Shown here: in pieces, positions 25,224 through 34,083 of the stretch
Layout: each line of letters opens with the position of its first letter
How positions within the stretch are numbered: position 1 is the first letter of the stretch
From: an uncultured Porphyromonadaceae bacterium
GTDB lineage: Bacteria > Bacteroidota > Bacteroidia > Bacteroidales > Muribaculaceae
NCBI GenBank assembly: GCA_902493335.1
Contig: CABUPJ010000003.1
Location: 20,415 to 84,414, forward strand
DNA: 64,000 nt
Direction: 5' to 3'
Position numbers and translations under genes: made by a program
Notes under the pieces: model-generated
Told to the model about the DNA's origin: nothing
Databases searched by the model: none
The model's input: only the letters and a program-made list of their open reading frames with translations

Positions 25224-26537
25224 CTAAGCTCCGTGATATACGGGAATTTCGATTCTGAAACGTGTGAGGCCGTCGCTGTCGGTGCGCAGCGAGAATCTGA
25301 AGCCATGCTTGCGCAGCACTTCCGAGATAAAGGTCAGGCCGATGCCGTGGCCGTCGGGTTTGTTGGTGAAGAATGGTGTGAACAGCAGCTGTCTGACATC
25401 ATCGCTGATGCCGGCGCCGTTGTCGCAGATACATAGTTCGATTAAATTGTTGCTTTTATAGTGTGTGGAGATTTTTATAATTCCTTTAGTCGTTGCGGAG
25501 GCTATGCTCTCCGAGGCGTTTTTGACGATGTTGATTATGACGCGTTCAAACATCGCGGCGTCGAGCAAGACTTCGGCGTCGCTGCAGCCGGCAGTGAATT
25601 CGTAGCAGGAATCCGATGTCGCGGCTATGCGTTTCAGAAACGGGCCGAGACTGTCGATAAAGCAGTCTATTGCAACCGGCCCGCGTTCCGGCTGCGAGAG
25701 TTTGACGACATCGGCATACCGGGCTATGAAATCGCCGAGAGTCTTTGCTCTGGATGCGCAAGCGTCAATGAGCATGGGTATGTCGTCGTCAGCCGATTCG
25801 AAATATGACGCGAGTATGTCGAATGCTGACGACAGCCCGGCGACGGTGTTGTTGACTTCGTGCGAAATATATCTAATGACCTTGCCGTATGTTTCTTTTT
25901 CGGCTGCGGCTATGGAATCGCTGATGTCGTCGATGATGTAAAAATCATGGCTTACGCCGCAGTCGATGAAGTCGAGGTGGGTGCATCTGAGCGTGTGAAA
26001 GTTCTCGGTGCGGAATGTCACGGTCTCGCCAAGCGGAATGTTCATGAGATTCCGGCAGGCGGCAATCTGTCCGGCGGTCTTGCCGCTGACATCGACATCG
26101 AGTGACAGCAGCGATGCGGCTGCCGGATTGACCATTTTGACACGGTTGTCGTTGCCTGTGATTATGACACCCACGGGCGCGCGCTCGATGAGTATGTTAA
26201 GAAAGTGGTTCTGCTCCTCGAATCTGATGCGCTGGTTCTTGAGTTTTTCGAGCATCATGTTGAAGACTTCTGTTATGCGGTCGACCTCAGGCTGTCCGAC
26301 AGGTCGCAGGCGCGTGTTCCAGTCCTGTGCCTTGAGCAGATTCAGGCCGTCCGAGAGGGTGTTCAGCGGCCTGATAATCTGACGGTAGAGTATGATGAGC
26401 AGTATGATGTTGATGACAGTGGCAGCCTCGAGAAGGTAAAACTCGGTGTAGTCGGTGTCGTAGTCTTTGCCTATCATGAAGGCCCAGACCGACAGTTGCG
26501 CGGCGGCAACGATGAAAAAGAGCCACTTAATCCTCAT
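25224..26537 (-). CDS. Membrane sensor histidine kinase (NtrY-like)
   Basis: 437 residues. Two membrane helices near residues 5-22 and 33-51 enclose only about ten extracytoplasmic residues, so sensing is probably in the membrane or cytoplasm. Then come a HAMP-like linker (about 52-105), a PAS domain (about 115-215, starting near HFLNILIERAPVGVI), a His-kinase dimerisation motif YISHEVNNTVAG and an ATPase domain with N-box NIVKNASESI, G1 DNGAGIS and G2 GHGIGLTF. The gene overlaps the end of the response-regulator gene by 11 bases, so the two form a cognate pair. It is the last gene of the efflux operon. Confidence 0.93.
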   Translation of the reverse strand: MRIKWLFFIVAAAQLSVWAFMIGKDYDTDYTEFYLLEAATVINIILLIILYRQIIRPLNTLSDGLNLLKAQDWNTRLRPVGQPEVDRITEVFNMMLEKLKNQRIRFEEQNHFLNILIERAPVGVIITGNDNRVKMVNPAAASLLSLDVDVSGKTAGQIAACRNLMNIPLGETVTFRTENFHTLRCTHLDFIDCGVSHDFYIIDDISDSIAAAEKETYGKVIRYISHEVNNTVAGLSSAFDILASYFESADDDIPMLIDACASRAKTLGDFIARYADVVKLSQPERGPVAIDCFIDSLGPFLKRIAATSDSCYEFTAGCSDAEVLLDAAMFERVIINIVKNASESIASATTKGIIKISTHYKSNNLIELCICDNGAGISDDVRQLLFTPFFTNKPDGHGIGLTFISEVLRKHGFRFSLRTDSDGLTRFRIEIPVYHGA

Positions 26538-27873
26538 CTGAAACCTTTTTGTTTAGACGGTATTTGTCGATTCGGCGGTAGAGTGAGGCACGGCTCAGAC
26601 CGAGTTCAGAGGCGGTGCGGCTGATATTGCCCTCGTTGCGTTCAAGAGCCGAGGCGATGGCCCGGCGCTCGTTGCCGGCGATGGTGTTGTCGCCCGGCGC
26701 CGGCTGTGCCGCTGTCGTTCGGCAGCAGTCAAAACTGTCGGCTGTGAGCGCGTCGCCGCTGTTGACAAGCACGGCGCGCTCGACAATGTTTTTGAGTTCT
26801 CTTATATTGCCCGGGAAGTCGAACGAGCTGAGACGGCGGTATGCTTCAGCGGTGATTTCAGGCCGTTTGAGTCCGCTGTCATCACATAGCCGGCCGATGA
26901 AGTAGTCGGCGAGCGCGGCGATGTCGCCGCGGCGTGAGCGCAGTGGAGGCAGCTCGACGGTTATGAGATTGATGCGGTAGAAGAGGTCTTCGCGGAAACG
27001 TTTTTCGGCGACCATCCGTGGCAGGTCGGCGTTGGTGGCGCAGATGACGCGGACATCGACAGTGCGCGTCCGGCTTGAGCCGAGAGGCTCGAATCGGCGT
27101 TCCTGAAGCACGCGCAGAAGTTTGACCTGACAGCTCATGTCGAGTTCGCCGATTTCATCAAGAAAAATAGTGCCGCCGTCGGCTATCTCGAAGCGTCCGG
27201 CGCGATCGGCGACAGCATCGGTGAAAGCGCCCTTCTTGTGGCCGAACATCTCGCTCTCGAAGAGGGTGGAGGGCATGCCTCCGAGATTGACTTTGACGAA
27301 AGGTTTGTCGCGGCGGCTGCTGTTGTAGTGTATCGCTTCGGCGATGAGTTCTTTGCCTGTGCCGCTTTCGCCGGTGATAAGCACCGAGGCGTTTGTCGGT
27401 GCGATGCGGGCGACAGTCGACAGCACTTTCTCGAGAGCCGAGTCGTGGCCGACGATGCCTCGGCGGTCGAAGCTGTCGGTCGTTTCACATTCAGGTCTGT
27501 TGCCTGACCCGAGTTTGAGAGCTGTGGCTATGCTGTCGAGCAGGCGGCCGTTGTCCCAGGGTTTGGCGATGAAGTCAAAGGCTCCGGCCTTTATTCCGGC
27601 GACAGCAAGATCGATGCTGGCCCATCCGGTCATCAGAATGACGGGCGTCGACGGCGCGAAGACTTTGATCTGGCGCAACAGCGTCAGACCTTCGTCGCCT
27701 GTGGTGAAACGTGAGAAGTTCATGTCGAGCAGCACTAACTGCGGTATTTCGCGTCGCACTTCGGCAATGGCTTCGTCGGGGTTCGAAGCCGTGCGGGTCA
27801 TATATCCGGCGCGTTTGAGCAGAACGGTCAGCGAAGCCCTGATGGCAGCATCGTCGTCGATTATCAATATCAT
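26527..27873 (-). CDS. Sigma-54-dependent response regulator (NtrC family)
   Basis: 448 residues in three parts. The receiver domain (about 1-120) has the acidic pair IIDDD, phospho-acceptor Asp in LLDMNF, Thr in MTGW and Lys in AKPW. The AAA+ domain (about 140-370) has Walker A GESGTGKE, Walker B GTIFLDEIGEL and the sigma-54 contact loop GAFTDA in place of the usual GAFTGA. The C-terminus is a Fis-type helix-turn-helix (NEGNISRTASELGLSRASLY). It activates sigma-54 promoters when phosphorylated, most simply the one in front of this operon. It lies 22 bases after the TolC-type gene. Confidence 0.95.
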   Translation of the reverse strand: MILIIDDDAAIRASLTVLLKRAGYMTRTASNPDEAIAEVRREIPQLVLLDMNFSRFTTGDEGLTLLRQIKVFAPSTPVILMTGWASIDLAVAGIKAGAFDFIAKPWDNGRLLDSIATALKLGSGNRPECETTDSFDRRGIVGHDSALEKVLSTVARIAPTNASVLITGESGTGKELIAEAIHYNSSRRDKPFVKVNLGGMPSTLFESEMFGHKKGAFTDAVADRAGRFEIADGGTIFLDEIGELDMSCQVKLLRVLQERRFEPLGSSRTRTVDVRVICATNADLPRMVAEKRFREDLFYRINLITVELPPLRSRRGDIAALADYFIGRLCDDSGLKRPEITAEAYRRLSSFDFPGNIRELKNIVERAVLVNSGDALTADSFDCCRTTAAQPAPGDNTIAGNERRAIASALERNEGNISRTASELGLSRASLYRRIDKYRLNKKVSDED

Positions 27874-27895
27874 AGAGCAAATTTAATGAAAAAGG

Positions 27896-29368
27896 TCAGT
27901 TCTTCAAAATATTTTCAAAATCGACTTCAATCGGGCTGTCGTTTTCATAATCCCAGAGCGTGATGCTGCGGAGTTTATAGTAATAATACCAGTAGTAGAA
28001 CAGTTCGTTGAAATATTTGGCGCGGGCTGTGTCTTTGTTGTCCTGGGCGTCATTGAGGTCGAGCGCCGATATTTTGCCGACCATAAAGGTTTCGACACTG
28101 CTGTCATAGCGCCTGACGGCGATTTCGTCGGCGCGCGACGCCAGAGCGAGCTGCTGCTGCTGATTGTTGAAGCGCTCGACGAGAACAAACAGATCCTGAC
28201 GGAAGTCTTCGCGCTCTTTCTTTATGCGGTTGACAGTCAGCTGATGGTTGCTTTGGGCGACCTTGACCTGACCGCGGCGTTTGCCCCAGTCGATAAGAGG
28301 TATCGAGATGCCGACCTCGACGATGCGGTTGTCCTTGAGACCGCGGTAGGCATATCCGGCCCGGTCGGCGACACCTGTGTAACCGACCTGGGCGAAGAGG
28401 TTTATCTCGCGCTGCCTGGCCTTGGCCTGTGCGACGGCATACTCCGATTCATGGTAGCGGCGCATGATGTCGAGATAGAAGGTGTTGTTCTCGATCGCGT
28501 GGCCGAAGGCGTTGTCGAACGCAACCTCGACGTCGCGCGACTTTTCGGGTACGACGGGTATGAGCTCGACGTCGGCGTCAATGTCGAGGAAAGAGCGCAG
28601 CCGGAACATGCAGCTCTTGACCGTACTCTGATAATCGGTGAGTGTTGACTGCGAGTTGAGAAGATTGAGCTCGATCTGCAGCAGGTCGTTCTCGCTTATC
28701 TTGCCCATCTCGCGCTTGGCCTTGGCTACGTCGTAGAGGCGCCGGGCATTCTCGACGTTCTGCAGGGCGCTGCTTTCGTTTTCGCGAGCCGACAGCAAGT
28801 TGAAGAAATATTGTATCGCCGTCATGGCTACCTCCTCGGTGGCGCTGATGTAGGCGGCCTTGGCGGCGCGGTATTTATAGGGCTCGATCTTGCGTTTCCA
28901 TTTTACGTCGTTGACGCCGAATATCGGCTGGTTGAGTTTCAGGGCAACGGGCACCGACATGAAGCGGTTACTGACGTCGCCGCTGAGCTGGCGCATGAAG
29001 TCGAGCGACGATGTCAGCGATATCGTGCCGCCGGTGAGCCAGATGCGCTGTTCGAGCGTCAGGGCGCCGTTGACCATCAGATTGTCGTCGCGCAGGAATG
29101 TATAGCTGCCGTCGTCTTTCTGGTAGGAGCTGTAGCGGGTATTGTAGCTCGGGGCCGTCGCCGAAAAGCTGATTTCAGGCAGCAGGTCGGCCTTGAACGT
29201 GCGGTATTCCCAGTAGGCCGATCTGAGTTCGTTGAGAGCGACGGCGGCGTCGACGCTCTGGCGGCGTGCCATCGCCACTGCCTCGGCCAAAGTGATTTCT
29301 CTGGTCGAGGCATACCCGGCGACAGCAATCGTCAGGGCGATGAGCGAGCATAAGAAGCGTTGTTTCAT
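27896..29368 (-). CDS. TolC family outer-membrane efflux protein
   Basis: 490 residues with a signal peptide (about 1-20, SLIALTIAVAGYAST). Long alternating helices with heptad-like patterns (for example ENESSALQNVENARRLYDVAKAKREM) and the repeated two-half layout define the TolC/OEP family, which forms the outer-membrane exit duct of tripartite pumps. The start overlaps the ATPase gene's stop by four bases. With the adaptor, permeases and ATPase in the same operon it completes a MacAB-TolC-like efflux system. Confidence 0.93.
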   Translation of the reverse strand: MKQRFLCSLIALTIAVAGYASTREITLAEAVAMARRQSVDAAVALNELRSAYWEYRTFKADLLPEISFSATAPSYNTRYSSYQKDDGSYTFLRDDNLMVNGALTLEQRIWLTGGTISLTSSLDFMRQLSGDVSNRFMSVPVALKLNQPIFGVNDVKWKRKIEPYKYRAAKAAYISATEEVAMTAIQYFFNLLSARENESSALQNVENARRLYDVAKAKREMGKISENDLLQIELNLLNSQSTLTDYQSTVKSCMFRLRSFLDIDADVELIPVVPEKSRDVEVAFDNAFGHAIENNTFYLDIMRRYHESEYAVAQAKARQREINLFAQVGYTGVADRAGYAYRGLKDNRIVEVGISIPLIDWGKRRGQVKVAQSNHQLTVNRIKKEREDFRQDLFVLVERFNNQQQQLALASRADEIAVRRYDSSVETFMVGKISALDLNDAQDNKDTARAKYFNELFYYWYYYYKLRSITLWDYENDSPIEVDFENILKN

Positions 29369-30036
29369 TTTACGCGGCGTCCGTCGAAGAAGTTGATGAT
29401 GCGGTCGGTCTGGCGCGCCTGGTCGGCGTTGTGTGTCACCATGACAATGGTCTTGCCGAGGTCTTTGTTGAGATGATGGAGCAGGTCCATGATTTCGGCA
29501 CCCATCTTCGAGTCGAGGTTGCCGCAGGGCTCGTCGGCGAGGATTATCGACGGATTTCCGACGATGGCGCGGGCGATGGCGACGCGCTGCGCCTGGCCGC
29601 CCGAAAGCTGCGAGGGCATGTGGCCGAGTCGGTGGCTCAGACCGACGCGCTCGAGAGCCTCACGCGCCAGGCGGCTCTTGTCTTTGGCGCCGTGGCGGTA
29701 GACAAGGGGTATCATCACATTGTCGACGATGTTGAGTGTGTTTATCAGATGGAAACTCTGAAAGACGAAGCCGAGCGTCTCGTTTCTGAGACGTGCGAGA
29801 GCCTTGTCGCTCATGCCGGCGACGTTTTTGCCTTTGATTTCGACGGTTCCCGAGGTCGGTTTGTCGAGCAGGCCCATGATGTTGAGCATTGTCGATTTGC
29901 CGCAGCCCGACGGGCCCATGATGCTGATAAACTCGCCTTCTTCGATTTCGAGGCTGACATCGTCGAGAGCGCTTGTCTCGATGTTTTTGGTCTGGTATAT
30001 CTTGCTGATGTTCTGAAGTTTTATTATAGTAGACAT
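29365..30036 (-). CDS. ABC transporter ATP-binding protein (MacB/LolD type)
   Basis: 223-residue ATPase. Walker A is MGPSGCGKST (about 39-48), the Q-loop FQSFHLI, the signature LSGGQAQRVAIARA and Walker B IILADEPCGNLDS, with the H-loop MVTHN. Small size and ADEPCGNLDS match the MacB/LolD/FtsE branch that works with FtsX-fold permeases. It would power the two permeases encoded just upstream. The 37-base gap before it has no promoter I can see. Confidence 0.96.
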   Translation of the reverse strand: MSTIIKLQNISKIYQTKNIETSALDDVSLEIEEGEFISIMGPSGCGKSTMLNIMGLLDKPTSGTVEIKGKNVAGMSDKALARLRNETLGFVFQSFHLINTLNIVDNVMIPLVYRHGAKDKSRLAREALERVGLSHRLGHMPSQLSGGQAQRVAIARAIVGNPSIILADEPCGNLDSKMGAEIMDLLHHLNKDLGKTIVMVTHNADQARQTDRIINFFDGRRVK

Positions 30037-30073
30037 GATGTTTGGGTTTGAGTGGTTGGAAATATATATGTTT

Positions 30074-31396
30074 TTATTCGTCGCGCAGGGCGTCGACGGG
30101 ATTGATGCGGCTCAGTTTGAGCGCCGGCAGGAGGGTGCCGATGATGACGCAGATTATTATGAGGGCGTAGACGATGAGAGAGACGATGCCGAAATGTTCC
30201 CAGAAGTTGCTGATCCAGTTGTCGATGACATTGAGAGACATATTGTTGACAAAGCCGAGGTCGAAGCCTTCTTTGAGGGAATACTGCAGATAGAGCAGGT
30301 CGCCGATGATGAAGGCCGCGCTTGCGAGAACGATGCTCTCGCCGATAAGCATCTTGACAATCTGCGATTTCAGAGCGCCGAAAGAGCGTAGGATGCCTGT
30401 CTCGGATACGCGCCGGCGTGTCTGCAACCAGAAGCAGCCGACCGTGCCGAGGATGAGGTTGATTAGGAAAAACGAGCACAGTATCATTTTGATTTTGCGG
30501 TTTGACGCGATGCCGTAGGTAAACTCTACGTTGTCGAAAAGAGCCTGTTGCTCGGCTATTTTGTTGAGCCTGAAATTGCCGACTGACAGTTTGTTGCGGC
30601 GCTCTGGACCGAAGTCGGCGACAAATTGCTTGGGGTCGACGCCCGGAGCGAGGCGAACAGTGTAGGCAAATTCGTCGAAATCGGTATTGTAATCAAAATA
30701 TCGGTCTTGTTTAAATACGAGACAGCGGCTGCGCAATATCGACTGATAACGCAGACCTTTGACGACACCTACAATAGTAGTGTAGGTCGTATCCAGGCCG
30801 TCGCGCGAGACAGAAACGAATTTTTTCCCGAGAGCGTTTTCGTCAGGCCAGAACAGTCTGGCATAGTCTTCGGTGACGATTACTTCGCGGCGACCGGCAT
30901 TATATCGCGACAGCTCTTCGGGCGACGGGCTGCCTGACGCTGATTCAATGCCCATGGTCTCGAAAAATTTGCTGTCGGGTTCATATTGTACACTGATTAT
31001 ATTTTTGACAAGAGTATCGACAGCGGGATTGCCAGACTGAAGTTGCTCCCAAGAATTGCTTGATGAGTTGAGAATTGGTTCATAACCGGCGAAACAAGCC
31101 GATTCGACTTCGGGAAGTGATTCGAGATAACGTGCTATCTTGGCTGAGTTTGCGACATTTGATGCCGAGTCGGCTTCTTCGGCCTTGTATTCGGCTGCAT
31201 TCTCGGGCAGAGAAATAAACGAGAGGTTGACAAGGCGGTCGGCGTCATAGCCTAAAGGCTCGTTGCGGTCAGAGATGCTGACGGCCACTGGGTCGATAAT
31301 CTCCCAGGCGAGGATGGTGACGATGATTAGTTCGGCAAAGAGCCAGCCGTTCTGAGCGCGGCGATGCCACAGATTTTTGAATATTATCTTTATCAT
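30074..31396 (-). CDS. MacB/FtsX-type ABC transporter permease, second copy
   Basis: 440 residues. One N-terminal membrane helix (about 14-32, WLFAELIIVTILAWEIIDPV), a large extracytoplasmic MacB-type core (about 40-300) and three C-terminal helices near 308-330, 350-375 and 400-430 with the FtsX pattern ILRSFGALKSQIVKMLIGES. Such proteins do not carry substrate through the membrane themselves but drive a periplasmic adaptor and outer duct. It follows the first permease gene by three bases; the two differ in sequence and would form a heterodimer with the shared ATPase. Confidence 0.9.
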   Translation of the reverse strand: MIKIIFKNLWHRRAQNGWLFAELIIVTILAWEIIDPVAVSISDRNEPLGYDADRLVNLSFISLPENAAEYKAEEADSASNVANSAKIARYLESLPEVESACFAGYEPILNSSSNSWEQLQSGNPAVDTLVKNIISVQYEPDSKFFETMGIESASGSPSPEELSRYNAGRREVIVTEDYARLFWPDENALGKKFVSVSRDGLDTTYTTIVGVVKGLRYQSILRSRCLVFKQDRYFDYNTDFDEFAYTVRLAPGVDPKQFVADFGPERRNKLSVGNFRLNKIAEQQALFDNVEFTYGIASNRKIKMILCSFFLINLILGTVGCFWLQTRRRVSETGILRSFGALKSQIVKMLIGESIVLASAAFIIGDLLYLQYSLKEGFDLGFVNNMSLNVIDNWISNFWEHFGIVSLIVYALIIICVIIGTLLPALKLSRINPVDALRDE

Positions 31397-31399
31397 GGC

Positions 31400-32674
31400 T
31401 TATTGCTTTTCTTTTAGAGATGAGACAATCGGGTGTTTCAGCGAGCGCCATGCGGGAATGAATCCCGACAGGAGATTGAGCACGACGCAGACAAGGAATG
31501 AGAATAAGAAGACGACGGGGGCGAAGAACATGTCGGTCGTGACAGATATACCGCCCGGAATCTCTTCGGGGAATGTGTCGAAGATTGAGAAGAGCCAGTC
31601 TGAGGTGGCATTGATGAAAATCCATGTCAGGGCGAGGCCGAGGACACCGCCGACGAGTGTCAGCAGCAGATTTTCCCAAAGTACCTGACGCAGCAGCACT
31701 CCGCGCGTCGCGCCGAATGACTTGCGTATGCCCAGCTCGGCCGAACGCATGTCCATGCGGCTCGAGATCATGCCGCTGAGGTTGAGCGCCGGGACGATGA
31801 GAAGCACGAGGAATATGATGAGCTTGTCCTTGATAACGTCCCACCAGCTGAAATCTTCATCGCTCGGATACATAAAGGCGTTTAGTATATGTGGCATAGG
31901 CTGTTTCCATATCTCAAGTGTGTGGCCCGGGTTGCTCGATGTCTCGACGCGTATGATTTCGTCGACCTCGGCTTTTAGCGCGTCACCGTCCTTGGCCTTG
32001 AAGAAGACAATGAAGTTGCCGGCGTAGTCGCTGCCCGATTTCTTGTCGTAACCGGCAACTGACGTGTAGGGTATGTATATGTCGGCGAATGAATTGTAAT
32101 TGACACCGGAACCGGGTTTGACCACGCCGCTGACGCGATAAGGCACAAAGTTGAGAATCACATTTTCGCCCTCGACATCTTCGTGGCCGAAGAGTTTGTC
32201 GGCGAGAGTCGTGGTGATGACAGCCGTGCGCGAGCCGCTCTCGAAATCTGCGGCGCCGAAGGGTCGGCCGGTCTTGAAGTCAAACTTGAATAGGTCCCAC
32301 CAGTTGTTGTCGACGGCCTTGACGACGACCTGCTGACGGCTTTTGTCGGTTTTGTCGACATAAAATTCCTGCCAGTTGTCATACCATGCTGTGGTGACGT
32401 CGGCATTTTTGATGTCATAGATTTTGTTTTTCAGAAATTCATAGCTGAGACGTGACTCATACCATCCGTTATCGCTTTTGTCTCTTACTTTAACAAAGTA
32501 ATAAGTCTCGTTGCGCTGGGTCTCCGGATAGACAGGGGCGATCTTGACGTAGTAGATGATGGCGAAGGCCGTCGTGGTGGCTATGGCGAGGGCTGTGCCG
32601 ACGACATAGATGCCGGTGAAGAGACGGTGTTGTTTCATCATCTGCCAGGTCTGTTTGCAGTAAGTTTTAAACAT
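31400..32674 (-). CDS. MacB/FtsX-type ABC transporter permease, first copy
   Basis: 424 residues with the same layout as its neighbour: N-terminal helix at about 18-43 (FTGIYVVGTALAIATTTAFAII), a periplasmic core with GRPFGAADFESGSRTAVITT, and C-terminal helices near 285-305, 328-352 and 375-400, including the family motif ELGIRKSFGATRGVLLRQV. It sits 29 bases after the adaptor gene and three bases before the second permease. The substrate of the pump cannot be told from sequence; peptides, lipids or toxic amphiphiles are the usual cargo of this group. Confidence 0.9.
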   Translation of the reverse strand: MFKTYCKQTWQMMKQHRLFTGIYVVGTALAIATTTAFAIIYYVKIAPVYPETQRNETYYFVKVRDKSDNGWYESRLSYEFLKNKIYDIKNADVTTAWYDNWQEFYVDKTDKSRQQVVVKAVDNNWWDLFKFDFKTGRPFGAADFESGSRTAVITTTLADKLFGHEDVEGENVILNFVPYRVSGVVKPGSGVNYNSFADIYIPYTSVAGYDKKSGSDYAGNFIVFFKAKDGDALKAEVDEIIRVETSSNPGHTLEIWKQPMPHILNAFMYPSDEDFSWWDVIKDKLIIFLVLLIVPALNLSGMISSRMDMRSAELGIRKSFGATRGVLLRQVLWENLLLTLVGGVLGLALTWIFINATSDWLFSIFDTFPEEIPGGISVTTDMFFAPVVFLFSFLVCVVLNLLSGFIPAWRSLKHPIVSSLKEKQ

Positions 32675-32703
32675 GATGAAATAAATGATTAATTTATAGA
32701 TTG

Positions 32704-33951
32704 TTATTTTACTTTTATCGAAGGAGTGTTGTTGAATCGGCTCATATCGTCGACGACAACGCGGTCGCCGGGAGCGACGCCGCTGATGACCTCGATGTAG
32801 TCGGGCCCGGCAAAGCCGAGGTTGACGTGGCGCAGCTTTAGCTCGCCCTCGCCGTCGAAGACATAGAGATCATAGTCACGCGGACCTGTATAGAAGCGTA
32901 TGTTGGGAATCCTGACGACGTTCTCTTTCAGACCGCTCGAAACATGGATGTCGGCCTTTAGGCCCGGGCGGAGCATGGCGGCGCTGTCACAGTCGAGGGC
33001 GACGCTGAACGAGAGAGTGCCGTTTTTAGAGGTCGGCGTGACCGAGGCCACGCGACCTTCGACATATTCGCGGCCGACCTTGACCTTGGCGCGGTTGCCG
33101 GCGCGGAGCTGTGCGGCGTGAGAGTCGGCCATCTCGCCTTCTACCTTGTAGTGGCCGAGATCGGCGATGACGGCTACCTGCTGTCCCTGGGTGACCTGAG
33201 CGCCTATGCGGTCGACGACTGTCGAGACTGTGGCGCGGCGCGGCGCGCGAATCTCGGCCATGTCGAGAGTGCGCGAGGCTTCAGAGAGCTCTTTGTCCTT
33301 GATTTCTATCTCGAGACGTTTCAACTCTATATCGGCGTCGGCGCGTCGCGTCTCGTTGGCGAGCTGCTGTTCGAGCTGCTGATATTCGAGCAGTCCTGAT
33401 TTGTAGGCGAACTCGACCTCGCGGACGCGGTCTGTGGTGCCGCTGCCGATGCTGTCGAGATACTGTTCGTTGGCGAGCTCGACGCGCAGGCGGTTGAGTT
33501 TCATATCGGCGACTTTAATCTGCATCCTGAGGTCGCCCAGACGTGTGGCGTTGGCAGCGCGGAGCTGCTCGAGCTGAAGGCGCATCATGGCGAGCTGGTC
33601 GAGCTGTTTGTTATATTCGTTGCGGGCGGTCTCGAGGTCGAGCAGCAGCAGCGGAGTGCCTGCTTCGACGATGTCGCCGGGACGGTGGTAGACTTCGATG
33701 ACGCGGGTGGTCAGCGGAGAGTTGATGATTTCCTCGAAAGCAGGCTCGACGCTGCCGTATCCCGTGACCGAGGTGTTGACGTCGCCACGGTCGACGCTGA
33801 CGAGCGTGAGTTTGTCGAGGCTGACCGACGTGCGTGTCAGCTTTGATGTCACAATGCCGGCGACGATTACCGCGGCTGCGATGCCGCCGTATATTGCAAG
33901 CCGCTTTATGCGGGCTCGTCTTAACTGTGATTTCGGTATTTCTCTGTCCAT
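32704..33951 (-). CDS. MacA/HlyD-type periplasmic adaptor protein
   Basis: 415 residues. One inner-membrane anchor at about 19-37 (AIYGGIAAAVIVAGIVTS), a biotinyl-lipoyl-like domain split by a long alpha-hairpin (about 95-225, coiled-coil rich in Leu, Glu, Arg), then beta-barrel and membrane-proximal domains (VEGEMADSHAAQLRAGNRAK, LRPGLKADIHVSSG, GVAPGDRVVVDD). It bridges the permeases and the TolC-type duct. It is the first gene of the seven-gene operon, 17 bases downstream of the transcription start predicted from a sigma-54-type promoter. Confidence 0.94.
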   Translation of the reverse strand: MDREIPKSQLRRARIKRLAIYGGIAAAVIVAGIVTSKLTRTSVSLDKLTLVSVDRGDVNTSVTGYGSVEPAFEEIINSPLTTRVIEVYHRPGDIVEAGTPLLLLDLETARNEYNKQLDQLAMMRLQLEQLRAANATRLGDLRMQIKVADMKLNRLRVELANEQYLDSIGSGTTDRVREVEFAYKSGLLEYQQLEQQLANETRRADADIELKRLEIEIKDKELSEASRTLDMAEIRAPRRATVSTVVDRIGAQVTQGQQVAVIADLGHYKVEGEMADSHAAQLRAGNRAKVKVGREYVEGRVASVTPTSKNGTLSFSVALDCDSAAMLRPGLKADIHVSSGLKENVVRIPNIRFYTGPRDYDLYVFDGEGELKLRHVNLGFAGPDYIEVISGVAPGDRVVVDDMSRFNNTPSIKVK

Positions 33952-33977
33952 TTGGTACGATGTTTTGCCATTATAAG

Positions 33978-33995
33978 TGACAAATGGCGTGCCAA
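33978..33995 (-). promoter_or_regulatory. Sigma-54 (RpoN)-type promoter of the efflux/two-component operon
   Basis: On the minus strand: TTGGCACG (33995-33988), CCAT, TTGTCA (33983-33978). The -24 element matches the sigma-54 consensus fully, the spacing GG to G(T) is exactly right, and the -12 element has GT for GC. The start would fall near 33968. The operon it precedes encodes an NtrC-family activator, which supports the call. Confidence 0.7.
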
Positions 33996-34032
33996 ACGGT
34001 TAATCAATTGAAATATAGAAATATAAATAAAC

Positions 34033-34062
34033 GTGCGGGTGTCCGATTCTGAACACCCGCAC
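34033..34062 (-). terminator. Terminator of the channel-FBPase operon
   Basis: Perfect 10-base arms GTGCGGGTGT (34033-34042) and ACACCCGCAC (34053-34062); on the minus strand the stem is followed by a T-rich stretch. It separates fbp from the efflux operon downstream. Confidence 0.88.
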
Positions 34063-34083
34063 ACTATCGTACGCTTTAATCGG

